DNA of 40,116 nt from XYD1-FULL-39-28 sp964539855 (GTDB lineage: Bacteria > Patescibacteriota > Minisyncoccia > Minisyncoccales > Staskawiczbacteraceae): positions 1-40,116 of the forward strand of contig CAZIJR010000001.1 in assembly GCA_964539855.1 (NCBI GenBank), written 5' to 3'. This document shows positions 30,270 to 37,732 of the stretch, one piece after another. Positions within the stretch are counted from its first letter, which is position 1. Each line of letters begins with the position of its first letter. Made by a program: the position numbers and the translations under genes. The notes beneath the pieces are model-generated. The model was not told the origin of the DNA, made no database searches, and saw only the letters and a list, made by a program, of their open reading frames with translations.

Positions 30270-32474
30270 TTAAAGACTTTTCTGGGCATCCGAAAATTCA
30301 ACATATTTTCCAGATTGTATAAGCCAGTTGTTGATTCCAATTTGCCAAAAAGGATATTGTATATCAATAGCAGGATTTTGTGGTTGTGGCCCTAAGGGGT
30401 TATTTTTATCTACATAATATAAAATAGTGTTGATGTCGTTTATTGGTAGTTGGCCTAAAATTGCGGGGCTTCTGTTCGTAATAGTATCGGGAGGATTAAA
30501 ATTTTCAACAGAGTGGTCGCCTAATATTTTTTTCATAACTTCGTTCCACATAGGAGCAGCTATGCCAACACCCTCGTCTTCTGTAGGGGTGTTGTCGTTA
30601 TTCCCTGTCCAAACTCCCACAACTGCAAAAGGTGTGTACCCCATTGTCCATCCGTCTTTATAGCTTTGAGTAGTTCCGGTTTTGGCTGCTACTTGGTATC
30701 CGGGAATATATAGTGGAGAGTTGTAGCCAAATATAGGTGCTCGATTATTGTTGTCAGACAAAATATTATTAATTTGTCTTGCAACTTGGGTGTCCAAAAC
30801 TTTAGTTGGGTTTATATTATTTTGTTCAATAACATTCCCATTGGAGTCTTCTATTTTTAAAATACTTACGGGTGGCGTGTACATGCCTTCTGTAGCAAAA
30901 ACTCCATATGCGGAAGTCATTTCCAGTAAGTTTATATCTCCTCCGCCCAATACCAGGGAAAGCCCGTAATTATTAATATCAGTTAAGGTTGTAATTCCAA
31001 AATCTTTTGCTGTTTTTAATGAATCTGGTATGCCGGCTAAATAAAGAACCTTAACAGATGGAATGTTTAATGAGCCACCCAAGGCCTCTTTAAAGGGCAC
31101 AGGACCCCTGTTGTTGCCGTCATAGTCTTGTGGATGATAACAGTCTAGTCCATAAATATCCGTTTTTCCATCTCCGCTTGGATCACAGTTGGGGTTAAAC
31201 TCTGTTTTTACATCCCAAAGTATGGTGTCTGGCGTGAATCCTTTTTTGAGGGCTGTTGCGTAAACAAAGGGCTTAAAAGATGACCCTGGTTGTCTTTGTC
31301 CCATGGTGGCTACATCATATTTTGGATCAAATAAACAATTACCTGGACCCAAATCGTCACATCCTTCAGGGTATGGATCGGCAAAATAATCTTTTGAACC
31401 TATCAAAGATAAAATTTCTCCCGTTTTAGGATCTAAAATAACCATTGCCGAATTGTTAGAATTTTTGGCACGGTTGGCCTGGTCGTTGTCTCTTATAACT
31501 TGCTCTGCGTGTTCTTGTAAATCATAATCCAAACTAGTGTATACGCGCAAACCTTTTTCTTTTAAATAATCTTCGCCGTACTTATTGTCCAGATATTTTT
31601 TTACATAAAGAACAAAGTCGGGAGCTTTTATAGAAGTTGTGATTTCAGCAAACTCTAATTTTTCATTTTTTGCATCCTCTAATTGAACAGCTGTAATATA
31701 TCCGAGTTTTTGCATTCTTCCCAAAACAGTATTTTTTTTCTGTAAAAGCTCGGACTTGTAAGGGCCATAAGGAGAATAGTGGCTTGGCGCAGGTAGCAAG
31801 GCCGTCAAAGTTGCAGCTTCAGCTAAAGATAAGTCGGAAGCGGGTTTATTAAAATAGGTTTGACTTGCAGCCTCAACCCCATAGGCGTTTTCGCCAAAAG
31901 GAACTGCGTTTAAATACCAGTCAAAAATTTGGTCTTTTGAGTACCTTTTTTCGAGCTCTATACTTAAAACAACCTCCCTTACTTTTCTTGCAATACTTTT
32001 TTGATTGGTTAAATAAACAGTTCGTATGAGTTGTTGGGTTATAGTAGAAGCTCCCTGGCTCTTAGATTGTAGTTTCAAATCCACCAATATTGCTCTTAAA
32101 ATACCTTCAAAATCTATTCCTCCGTGCTGGTAAAAACGCTCATCTTCTGAAGCTAAAACAGCGTGTTTCAAATTATCAGATATTTTTTCAAAAGAAACTA
32201 TCTGTCTTTTTTCTTCCCCATAGATATCATATAAAAGAACCTTTCCCGTTCTATCGTAAATTTTTGTTGATTGTATAAATCTGGCCTCTGTAAATTTTTC
32301 TGGTCTTGGTAAGTCATAGGTATAATATATAAACAACATTAATAACAATAAACAGCCGGCTAAAAATAAAAAAGCCAGATATTTCCCAATGGTTAATATG
32401 CTTCCCCGTGCCCCCTTTTTTCCCCAGGTATCCTTTATATGTTTTAGCAAAGACTTAAAAGATTTTATTTTCAT
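30270..32474 (-). CDS. Class A penicillin-binding protein (PBP1A-like)
   Basis: This bifunctional peptidoglycan synthase has 734 aa, anchored by a single helix at about 31-52. The glycosyltransferase (GT51) domain has EDERFYQHGGIDFEGI near 110-125 and QGASTITQQLIR near 140-151. The transpeptidase domain has the active-site S-x-x-K as GSSFKPF near 398, S-L-N in GGSLNIPS near 463, and KTGTTQ near 600. All catalytic motifs are intact. With the M23 endopeptidase it supports autonomous wall synthesis. It is probably monocistronic. Confidence 0.96.
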   Translation of the reverse strand: MKIKSFKSLLKHIKDTWGKKGARGSILTIGKYLAFLFLAGCLLLLMLFIYYTYDLPRPEKFTEARFIQSTKIYDRTGKVLLYDIYGEEKRQIVSFEKISDNLKHAVLASEDERFYQHGGIDFEGILRAILVDLKLQSKSQGASTITQQLIRTVYLTNQKSIARKVREVVLSIELEKRYSKDQIFDWYLNAVPFGENAYGVEAASQTYFNKPASDLSLAEAATLTALLPAPSHYSPYGPYKSELLQKKNTVLGRMQKLGYITAVQLEDAKNEKLEFAEITTSIKAPDFVLYVKKYLDNKYGEDYLKEKGLRVYTSLDYDLQEHAEQVIRDNDQANRAKNSNNSAMVILDPKTGEILSLIGSKDYFADPYPEGCDDLGPGNCLFDPKYDVATMGQRQPGSSFKPFVYATALKKGFTPDTILWDVKTEFNPNCDPSGDGKTDIYGLDCYHPQDYDGNNRGPVPFKEALGGSLNIPSVKVLYLAGIPDSLKTAKDFGITTLTDINNYGLSLVLGGGDINLLEMTSAYGVFATEGMYTPPVSILKIEDSNGNVIEQNNINPTKVLDTQVARQINNILSDNNNRAPIFGYNSPLYIPGYQVAAKTGTTQSYKDGWTMGYTPFAVVGVWTGNNDNTPTEDEGVGIAAPMWNEVMKKILGDHSVENFNPPDTITNRSPAILGQLPINDINTILYYVDKNNPLGPQPQNPAIDIQYPFWQIGINNWLIQSGKYVEFSDAQKSL

Positions 32475-32532
32475 ATTTATTCATTTTAATCTTAAATTAA
32501 CAAAAAAAGCAAGACCAGACGTTATGTCTCTT

Positions 32533-32569
32533 ACCAACTAAAAACCCCGTGTAGGGGTTTTTAGTTGGT
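32533..32569. terminator. Terminator of the acidic-protein gene
   Basis: A perfect 16-bp stem ACCAACTAAAAACCCC/GGGGTTTTTAGTTGGT with loop GTGTA lies just after the stop codon at 32582 on minus. The T-tract is inside the stem. Confidence 0.88.
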
Positions 32570-32581
32570 TTGTTCTAAAGT

Positions 32582-32818
32582 TTATTCGCCGTCAGTCGCC
32601 ACATCATCATTATCATCGTCTAAGTCTTCATCGTCTGTTTCTTCTTCTTCTTCTGTTTCTGCGTCGTCGGTATCGTCGTCTACACTATCTTCAAAATCGT
32701 CATCCGCGTTTATAAGCCTGGTTAAAAATTCGTCTTGCATTTTTTTTAACTTAACCTTTTTGTAAACGCAGTTGTCCTCTGGGTTTATCAAAAAAATGTT
32801 AAGCTTATTTATATTCAA
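32582..32818 (-). CDS. Small protein with very acidic tail
   Basis: The 78-codon gene probably starts at TTG 32818. AAGGA lies just 3 nt upstream of it, and there is no ATG until codon 27. The first 35 residues are mixed (NKLNIFLINPEDNCVYKKVKLKK). The last 40 are almost all Asp/Glu with Thr, resembling the acidic tails of RpoE-delta-like or nucleic-acid-mimic proteins, but no family is recognised. The promoter and the terminator at 32533 bracket this one gene, supporting it as real despite low-complexity composition. Confidence 0.6.
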   Translation of the reverse strand: MNINKLNIFLINPEDNCVYKKVKLKKMQDEFLTRLINADDDFEDSVDDDTDDAETEEEEETDDEDLDDDNDDVATDGE

Positions 32819-32826
32819 TTGTCCTT

Positions 32827-32854
32827 ATTATATTTTTTAAAAAACTATTGTCAA
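32827..32854 (-). promoter_or_regulatory. Promoter of the acidic-protein gene
   Basis: The minus strand reads TTGACA (32854-32849), a 16-nt spacer and TATAAT (32832-32827). The -10 ends 8 nt before the TTG start, so the transcript would be nearly leaderless. Confidence 0.7.
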
Positions 32855-32872
32855 GCCTCACTTTTACACAGG

Positions 32873-33370
32873 CTAGTATGCCTTTATTGAAGCACAAAGT
32901 GCCACGCCCAATGCGTCATAAGCATCGTCTTTTTTTCTGTTGTTTTCTTTTAAATCAAAACCGTCTAAACAGACAACCCTTTTTATCATTTCCTGGACTT
33001 GCTTTTTTTCTGCGCGGCCATATCCTGCAATCGCCATTTTTATTTGCAAGGGAGTAAATTCCATTACCGGAAGTTTTTTTTCTGCAGCTGCCAGCAAAAT
33101 AACACCCTTTGTTTGGCTTACAGGCATAACTGTCTTTAAATTTTTAAAAAAGAAAAGCGTTTCAATAGACATTATGTTTGGCCGGTGTTTTTTTATAAGG
33201 CCTGTAATATCTTTATTTATTTTTTTTAACCTTTCTCCCGTTGTGGCAAAGCTATCTGTTATTATACATCCAAAATCAATAACCTCGGGGCTATTTTTTC
33301 TGGCGTTTTCTGTTTTAATAATCGCGTATCCTGTGATTACAGACCCAGGATCTATCCCCAAAATAATCAT
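32873..33370 (-). CDS. ruvC: Crossover junction endodeoxyribonuclease RuvC
   Basis: Resolves Holliday junctions by paired nicks. The 165-aa protein has the RNase H-like acidic residues in place: LGIDPGSVITGYA (Asp near 6), SIETLFFFKN (Glu near 68) and KKDDAYDALGVALC (Asp pair near 146-151). Length is normal. The promoter lies only 7 nt upstream of the ATG. yebC is next upstream and ruvB is elsewhere in the window (36528). A ruvA gene is not seen here. Confidence 0.96.
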   Translation of the reverse strand: MIILGIDPGSVITGYAIIKTENARKNSPEVIDFGCIITDSFATTGERLKKINKDITGLIKKHRPNIMSIETLFFFKNLKTVMPVSQTKGVILLAAAEKKLPVMEFTPLQIKMAIAGYGRAEKKQVQEMIKRVVCLDGFDLKENNRKKDDAYDALGVALCASIKAY

Positions 33371-33377
33371 ATACCAA

Positions 33378-33386
33378 ATTATAGCA
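33378..33386 (-). promoter_or_regulatory. Extended -10 promoter for ruvC, leaderless spacing
   Basis: TGCTATAAT on minus is followed by 7 nt (TTGGTAT) and the ATG at 33370. It overlaps the base of the yebC terminator hairpin by two bases. Confidence 0.65.
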
Positions 33387-33416
33387 CAAAAAATCCGCGA
33401 GAGCGGATTTTTTGTG
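33385..33416. terminator. Terminator after yebC
   Basis: A perfect 14-bp stem CACAAAAAATCCGC/GCGGATTTTTTGTG with loop GAGA sits between yebC and ruvC, both on minus, so it separates the two transcripts. Confidence 0.88.
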
Positions 33417-33423
33417 TTTAAGG

Positions 33424-34146
33424 TTAGTTTTTGAGGTTGTTGTAAACGTTGTTTACTGCGTCATTTTCGTCCAATGCTTCAAATAATTTTTCTGATTGCT
33501 CTTTTTCTCTTTCGGTTATTTCTACTTCTTCTTTGGCGATAAAGCTTAAAGATGAAGACTCTATTTTAAATTCTTTTTCCTCTAAAGTTTTTTTTACTTT
33601 TTCCAAGTCTTCTGGTTTTGTATAAACATAAATTTCCCCGTCTCCCCATTGTATATCATCTGCTCCTGCGTCTATGGCTGTCAGCTCAAACTCGTCTTTA
33701 TTAATAGTTTTATCTTCGTTATTTATTACAATATCCCCTTTTCTTTCAAACATCCATTTTACAGCCCCCTCTCCTGCCAGCTTGCCGTTGTTTTGGTTTA
33801 GGGTTACCTTTACCTCGCTTAAGGTTCTGTTTGTGTTGTCTGTAATCCCTTCAATTATCAGGGCTATTCCTCCTGGGCCAAACCCTTCAAAAATTACTTC
33901 TTCAAGGCTTTCTCCTGCCAATTCTCCTGTGCCTTTTTTAATAGCCCTATCAATATTTTCTTTGGGCATATCAAAACTTTTTGCCTGGTCTATGGCAGCT
34001 TTTAGCTTTGAGTTTTTATTTGGGTCTCCGCCGTCTTTTGCCGCAATTGTAATTAAGCGCCCCATTTTAGAAAAAATCTTCCCTTTCTTTGCGGCATTGG
34101 CCATTTTTGTGGCCATCACTGTTTTTGCATGACTATGTCCTGACAT
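33424..34146 (-). CDS. yebC: YebC/PmpR-family protein (TACO1-like)
   Basis: This 240-aa protein has the family start MSGHSHAKTVMATKMANAAKKGKIFSK and the conserved DGGDPNKNSKLKAAIDQAK, FEGFGPGGIALIIE and TDNTNRT motifs. YebC proteins have been described as transcription regulators and, more recently, as factors that relieve ribosome stalling. Which applies here cannot be told from sequence. It overlaps the ComEA-like gene by 14 nt, so the two are coupled. A terminator separates it from ruvC, but the neighbourhood yebC-ruvC is the common bacterial one. Confidence 0.95.
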   Translation of the reverse strand: MSGHSHAKTVMATKMANAAKKGKIFSKMGRLITIAAKDGGDPNKNSKLKAAIDQAKSFDMPKENIDRAIKKGTGELAGESLEEVIFEGFGPGGIALIIEGITDNTNRTLSEVKVTLNQNNGKLAGEGAVKWMFERKGDIVINNEDKTINKDEFELTAIDAGADDIQWGDGEIYVYTKPEDLEKVKKTLEEKEFKIESSSLSFIAKEEVEITEREKEQSEKLFEALDENDAVNNVYNNLKN

Positions 34147-35068
34147 TGGTTTTGTTTAACTTAAATTTAATAAATAATACTGCTGTGGCTAAAATTATGG
34201 TTAGCGCCAAAACTATAAAAAATAAAAACCAAGGATTATTATTTTTAATTTTTTCTTGGTTTTCTACAATATTCTGACTTATACTTGCTAATCCCGCCTC
34301 GGCATTATTATTCTTAACAGAATTTTCCTCTTTTGGCAAGTCTTTTGAGTCTGTTTTAGCCTGGTTAAGCGCGATAATATTTTTTGTACCTGGCGTCAAA
34401 TTTGTGCTCCATTGCCAATCAGAACCCATTCTATTATAAGATTGGTTTAGATTCGCTTTGGGATATGAAGCCGAATCAACTTTTTTGTCTGCTGGAGTTA
34501 AAAGGGTTATAGCGTCTTCATCGTTATTTAAGGTTATGTTTGTTTCGGGGCGAGAAAAAACCAAGTACCCATCAGCAGAAATAATTTTTCCAGTAGGAAC
34601 AATATATGTTGTTTGTGTTCCCGCAGAATCTTGTATTTTCCATCCAGCTAAATCAACATCAAAGGTATTAGAATTAAATAGTTCTATCCATTCGTTTTCC
34701 TCGTCAGCCCCCTCTGCAGACGGCAAAATTTCATTGATAAAAATACCAGAGGGATAAACTATTTTAAGCTCTGTGTTGGGAATAAGAGAGTCTTCTTTTT
34801 GGATTTGTTCGCCTTGGCAGCTTACACAGGCCAGTCCCTGGTCTTTAATTTTTTGCAGAGTTTTTTCTCCAATTCCGCTTACTTTAATTAAATCATCTAC
34901 AGAAGAAAAAGGACGGGCGTCAATTATCGCTTGCGCCTTTACTGCTCCTATCCCAGTTAGTGTTTCTATCTGTGCTAGTGAAGCAATATTAATGTCTATT
35001 GTGCCTTGAGCAAAAACACAAAAAGGTGGAAACAAAAATAATGTTAAAAGTAATAAAAGCTTTTTCAT
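34133..35068 (-). CDS. ComEA-like HhH and lamin-tail domain surface protein
   Basis: The 311-aa protein has a signal peptide (1-20, ending CVFAQ) and a ComEA-type double helix-hairpin-helix. That domain runs from DINIASLAQIETLTGIGAVKAQAII to KVSGIGEKTLQKI, about 24-72. A CxxC pair (CVSC, about 76-79) follows, then a lamin-tail (LTD) beta domain (about 108-225, INEILPS...NEWIELFN). A linker and a C-terminal membrane helix (about 281-303) with a basic tail complete it. ComEA-type HhH domains bind double-stranded DNA outside the membrane during uptake. The fusion to LTD and C-terminal anchoring is unusual. It overlaps yebC by 14 nt. Confidence 0.88.
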   Translation of the reverse strand: MKKLLLLLTLFLFPPFCVFAQGTIDINIASLAQIETLTGIGAVKAQAIIDARPFSSVDDLIKVSGIGEKTLQKIKDQGLACVSCQGEQIQKEDSLIPNTELKIVYPSGIFINEILPSAEGADEENEWIELFNSNTFDVDLAGWKIQDSAGTQTTYIVPTGKIISADGYLVFSRPETNITLNNDEDAITLLTPADKKVDSASYPKANLNQSYNRMGSDWQWSTNLTPGTKNIIALNQAKTDSKDLPKEENSVKNNNAEAGLASISQNIVENQEKIKNNNPWFLFFIVLALTIILATAVLFIKFKLNKTNVRT

Positions 35069-35118
35069 AAATGCGTTATTGTATTTTATAATAAAAAATG
35101 TATAAATAGAAATACTAA

Positions 35119-35124
35119 TATAAT
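35119..35124 (+). promoter_or_regulatory. -10 box for the S-component/CofE operon
   Basis: TATAAT ends 11 nt before the ATG at 35136, with no convincing -35. The gap 35069-35135 also carries a minus-strand TATAAA for the ComEA-like gene. Confidence 0.4.
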
Positions 35125-35135
35125 ATTTTAATTAT

Positions 35136-35810
35136 ATGGAAAAGAAAAAAATCTTATTTCTAATAATTTTTACTATTTTAGGCTTATTGGCCTTTCAAAT
35201 AGTTGTTAGCCCAATAATCGGTTCGGGCCAAAACTTTACCTTATTTGAATTTTTGGGACCAATTGGGGGAATGTTTTTAGGTCCTATATTTGGAGCTGTT
35301 TCTGTTTTTTTTGTAAGAGGCTTTAATATAATTGCTTTTCATCAAAAATTAGATATTTTAACAATAATAAGATTTTTACCGGCTATGCTTGCAGCAGTTT
35401 ATTTTGGATTAAAAACCAAAAAAACAGCAATAATATTTCCAATATGTATTGCGTTGTTTTTATTAAATCCAATTGGCAGGCAGGCGTGGGCGTATTCCCT
35501 TATTTGGTTGATTCCGTTTATGGCAACGTTTTTCAAAAAGAAATTAATCTTAAATAGTTTGGGAGCTACATTTACAGCCCATGCAGTAGGCTCTGTAATT
35601 TTCCTTTATGCTTTTGGATTAACTCCAGCCGTGTGGGTTTCTTTAATTCCAATTGTTCTTATTGAGCGCGGAGTTTTTACAGTTGGGATTTATGGTAGTT
35701 GCTTATTGTTTAATTTTCTTTTAGACAAAATAACTAACTTTAAGTTTGCTTCCTCTTTTAAGCCGTTAGTAAACATAGAGTTTTTGCCAAATGCTAGTAA
35801 GGGCAATTAA
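35136..35810 (+). CDS. Polytopic membrane protein, ECF-transporter S-component-like
   Basis: The 224-aa protein has about six hydrophobic segments (near 7-27, 38-63, 73-93, 97-125, 140-160 and 168-200) and short loops. The stretch FLGPIGGMFLGPIFGAVSVFFVRGFN is reminiscent of vitamin-binding S components of energy-coupling-factor importers, with a conserved Gly-rich second helix. No ECF ATPases are in the window. The end overlaps the CofE-like gene by 20 nt, implying coupled expression. The call is tentative, and a different small permease is possible. Confidence 0.55.
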   Translation: MEKKKILFLIIFTILGLLAFQIVVSPIIGSGQNFTLFEFLGPIGGMFLGPIFGAVSVFFVRGFNIIAFHQKLDILTIIRFLPAMLAAVYFGLKTKKTAIIFPICIALFLLNPIGRQAWAYSLIWLIPFMATFFKKKLILNSLGATFTAHAVGSVIFLYAFGLTPAVWVSLIPIVLIERGVFTVGIYGSCLLFNFLLDKITNFKFASSFKPLVNIEFLPNASKGN

Positions 35811-36531
35811 AACAAGGTCTATATTACCTCCAAAAGATGATTTGCTTTCGGCAATAACCGAAAGCTTTTCTAATATAAAGCTAAAAGAAAAATCTATAAT
35901 TGTCATAACCTCAAAAGTGGTTTCTATTTGGCAGGGCAGATGTTTAAAAATAGATAATAAAATAAATAAAGATAAATTTATAAAAAAAGAAGCAGACCTT
36001 TATTTAGACAGGGTAAGGCCAAACGACGTAATGCTCACTATCAAAGATGGAGTTTTAATACCCACAGCTGGCATAGATGAGAGCAATGCAAATGGATATT
36101 ATGTTTTGTGGCCAAAAGACTTATTTAAAACAGCAAAAGAAATGTATGGTTTTATACAGAAAAAATTTAAACTTAAAAGCTTTGGCATAATAATTTCAGA
36201 TAGCCACACTACCCCCATGACAACCGGCATTATGGGCTTGGGAATTTCTTTTTATGGGTTTTACCCATTGAGGGATTACAGGGGTAAAAAAGATATTTTT
36301 AAAAGAAAAATAAAAATGTCTCAAACAAACATAGTAGATTCTCTGGCAGCTGCCGCAGTTTATGAAATGGGGGAAGGAGCAGAACAAACCCCCATAGCCA
36401 TAATAGAAGAAGTAGGAGATATAAAATTTGGGAAGTTTAATTTTTTAAAAACAAATCCTTTGGAAATAAAAATGCAGGACGATATTTATTATCCCTTGCT
36501 AAAGAGTATAAACTGGAAAAAAAAGATTTAA
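35791..36531 (+). CDS. CofE-like gamma-glutamyl ligase
   Basis: The 246-aa product resembles coenzyme F420-0:L-glutamate ligase. It has IKTRSILPPKDDL near the start, then SIIVITSKVVS (about 38-48). It also has SDSHTTPMTTGIMGLGISFYGF with the following RDYRGKKDIFKR (about 133-172), and DSLAAAAVYEMGEGAEQTP near 180-198. In CofE the middle segment is D-T-x-G-R-P-W-R. Here it is SDSHTTPM, so substrate may differ. No F420 or deazaflavin genes are nearby. It overlaps the membrane protein gene by 20 nt and converges with ruvB with 4 nt overlap. Confidence 0.75.
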   Translation: MLVRAIKTRSILPPKDDLLSAITESFSNIKLKEKSIIVITSKVVSIWQGRCLKIDNKINKDKFIKKEADLYLDRVRPNDVMLTIKDGVLIPTAGIDESNANGYYVLWPKDLFKTAKEMYGFIQKKFKLKSFGIIISDSHTTPMTTGIMGLGISFYGFYPLRDYRGKKDIFKRKIKMSQTNIVDSLAAAAVYEMGEGAEQTPIAIIEEVGDIKFGKFNFLKTNPLEIKMQDDIYYPLLKSINWKKKI

Positions 36532-37541
36532 ATTAGTTGGTTTTGGGAGTTTGGAGATTTTATGCCCAGGTGTTCATATGCTAGACGGGAAGCTACTCTC
36601 CCGCGCGGAGTACGTTCTAAAAATCCCATTTGCATTAAATAAGGTTCATACATATCTAAAATAGTGTCTTCTTCTTCCATAGCAGCAGCAGCCAGACTCT
36701 GAAGTCCTACTGGTCCCCCATCAAATTTTTCTATTAAAGCTAATAGAATTTTTTTGTCTCCTGGTTCTAATCCCATTTGATCTACTTCTAAAAAACTTAA
36801 AGCATGCTCAGCAATTTCTTTTGTAACTCTACCGTCGCCTTTAACTTCCGCAAAGTCTCTTATTCTTTTTAATAATCTGTTGGCCACTCTTGGTGTGAAA
36901 CGAGACCTGCCGGCAATTATTTTTAAAGCCTCAGGTTCTACTTTAATTTTTAAAAGTTCAGAGGATTTTTTAATTATTTTTTCCATATCTTCGTTAGTGT
37001 AAAAATTTAGCTGAAGCACGGCTCCAAATCTATTTCTTAAGGGTGCCGACAACAAAGCAGGTCTTGTAGTAGCCCCTATTAAAGTAAATTTAGGTAGGTT
37101 TAGTTCCATAGTACGCGCCATAGGTCCTTTTCCTAAAATTAGGTTTAGTTTATAATCTTCCATTGCTGGATAAATATATTCTTCTACTGTTCTGCTCACG
37201 CGATGAATTTCATCTATAAACAAAATGTCACCTTCATTTAAATTTGTTAAGATTGCAGCCAAATCACCGGCCCTTTCTATGGCAGGTCCTGCCGTGATTC
37301 TAATTTCTTTACCCATTTCCAAAGCAATTAGTTGGGCCAAAGTGGTTTTTCCTAAACCCGAGTTGCCGTAAAGTAATAAATGGTCGGGGCTCTGGTTTCT
37401 TTGTTTGGCTGCTGTTATAATAACCCGTATATTTTCTTTTACTTTTTCTTGGCCTACATAATCAGACCATTTTTTGGGCCTTAGGGCAGAATCCAATACT
37501 TCGTCTTCGGCGTTAGGTTTTTTGTCTAAGATACTTGACAT
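36528..37541 (-). CDS. ruvB: Holliday junction branch migration helicase RuvB
   Basis: The 337-aa protein is a complete AAA+ RuvB. It has RPKKWSDYVGQEKVKENI near 22-39, Walker A GNSGLGKTTLAQ near 59-70, Walker B ILFIDEIHR near 105-113, sensor LIGATTRPALLSAPLRNRFG, and the C-terminal winged helix with FDGGPVGLQSLA and RTPRGRVAS. It drives branch migration with RuvA. The 3' end overlaps the convergent CofE-like gene by 4 nt. Its 5' side faces the structured element at 37587-37722. Confidence 0.97.
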   Translation of the reverse strand: MSSILDKKPNAEDEVLDSALRPKKWSDYVGQEKVKENIRVIITAAKQRNQSPDHLLLYGNSGLGKTTLAQLIALEMGKEIRITAGPAIERAGDLAAILTNLNEGDILFIDEIHRVSRTVEEYIYPAMEDYKLNLILGKGPMARTMELNLPKFTLIGATTRPALLSAPLRNRFGAVLQLNFYTNEDMEKIIKKSSELLKIKVEPEALKIIAGRSRFTPRVANRLLKRIRDFAEVKGDGRVTKEIAEHALSFLEVDQMGLEPGDKKILLALIEKFDGGPVGLQSLAAAAMEEEDTILDMYEPYLMQMGFLERTPRGRVASRLAYEHLGIKSPNSQNQLI

Positions 37542-37586
37542 AAGCTATGTAAGCTGATATAATGACAATATTGAAAGCTTTTAGTG

Positions 37587-37722
37587 AAACGGCTCTGGAG
37601 TTGGAGGTATTTATTTGGATTTGTCTCAGCTTCGGATAATCTTGCTCCGGCTCGATTATTCCTCAGACAAATCTTTCTTTATGTCCCAGACATAAAAATT
37701 ACCTCCAACCCCAGAGCCGTTT
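37587..37722. other. Three-way-junction palindromic element (ncRNA- or MITE-like)
   Basis: Arms 37587-37609 and 37700-37722 are 23-nt inverted repeats with one mismatch, beginning AAACGGCTCTGG. Two further hairpins are nested inside. The first is TTTATGTC-CCA-GACATAAA (37678-37696). The second has stem GATTTGTCT/AGACAAATC (37618-37626 with 37665-37673), with an inner stem GGATAATC/GATTATTCC and a GC-rich 12-nt loop (37642-37653). It fills nearly all the gap between pilB and ruvB and codes for nothing. On minus it would lie in the ruvB leader or the pilB trailer. Confidence 0.75.
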
Positions 37723-37732
37723 TAATTTGCTC

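Noticed and set aside
32565..32765. Ser-rich open frame on plus opposite the acidic protein
   Set aside because: It is the antisense reading of Asp/Glu codons (GAC/GAT/GAA give Ser-rich complement). The minus-strand gene has promoter and terminator in register.
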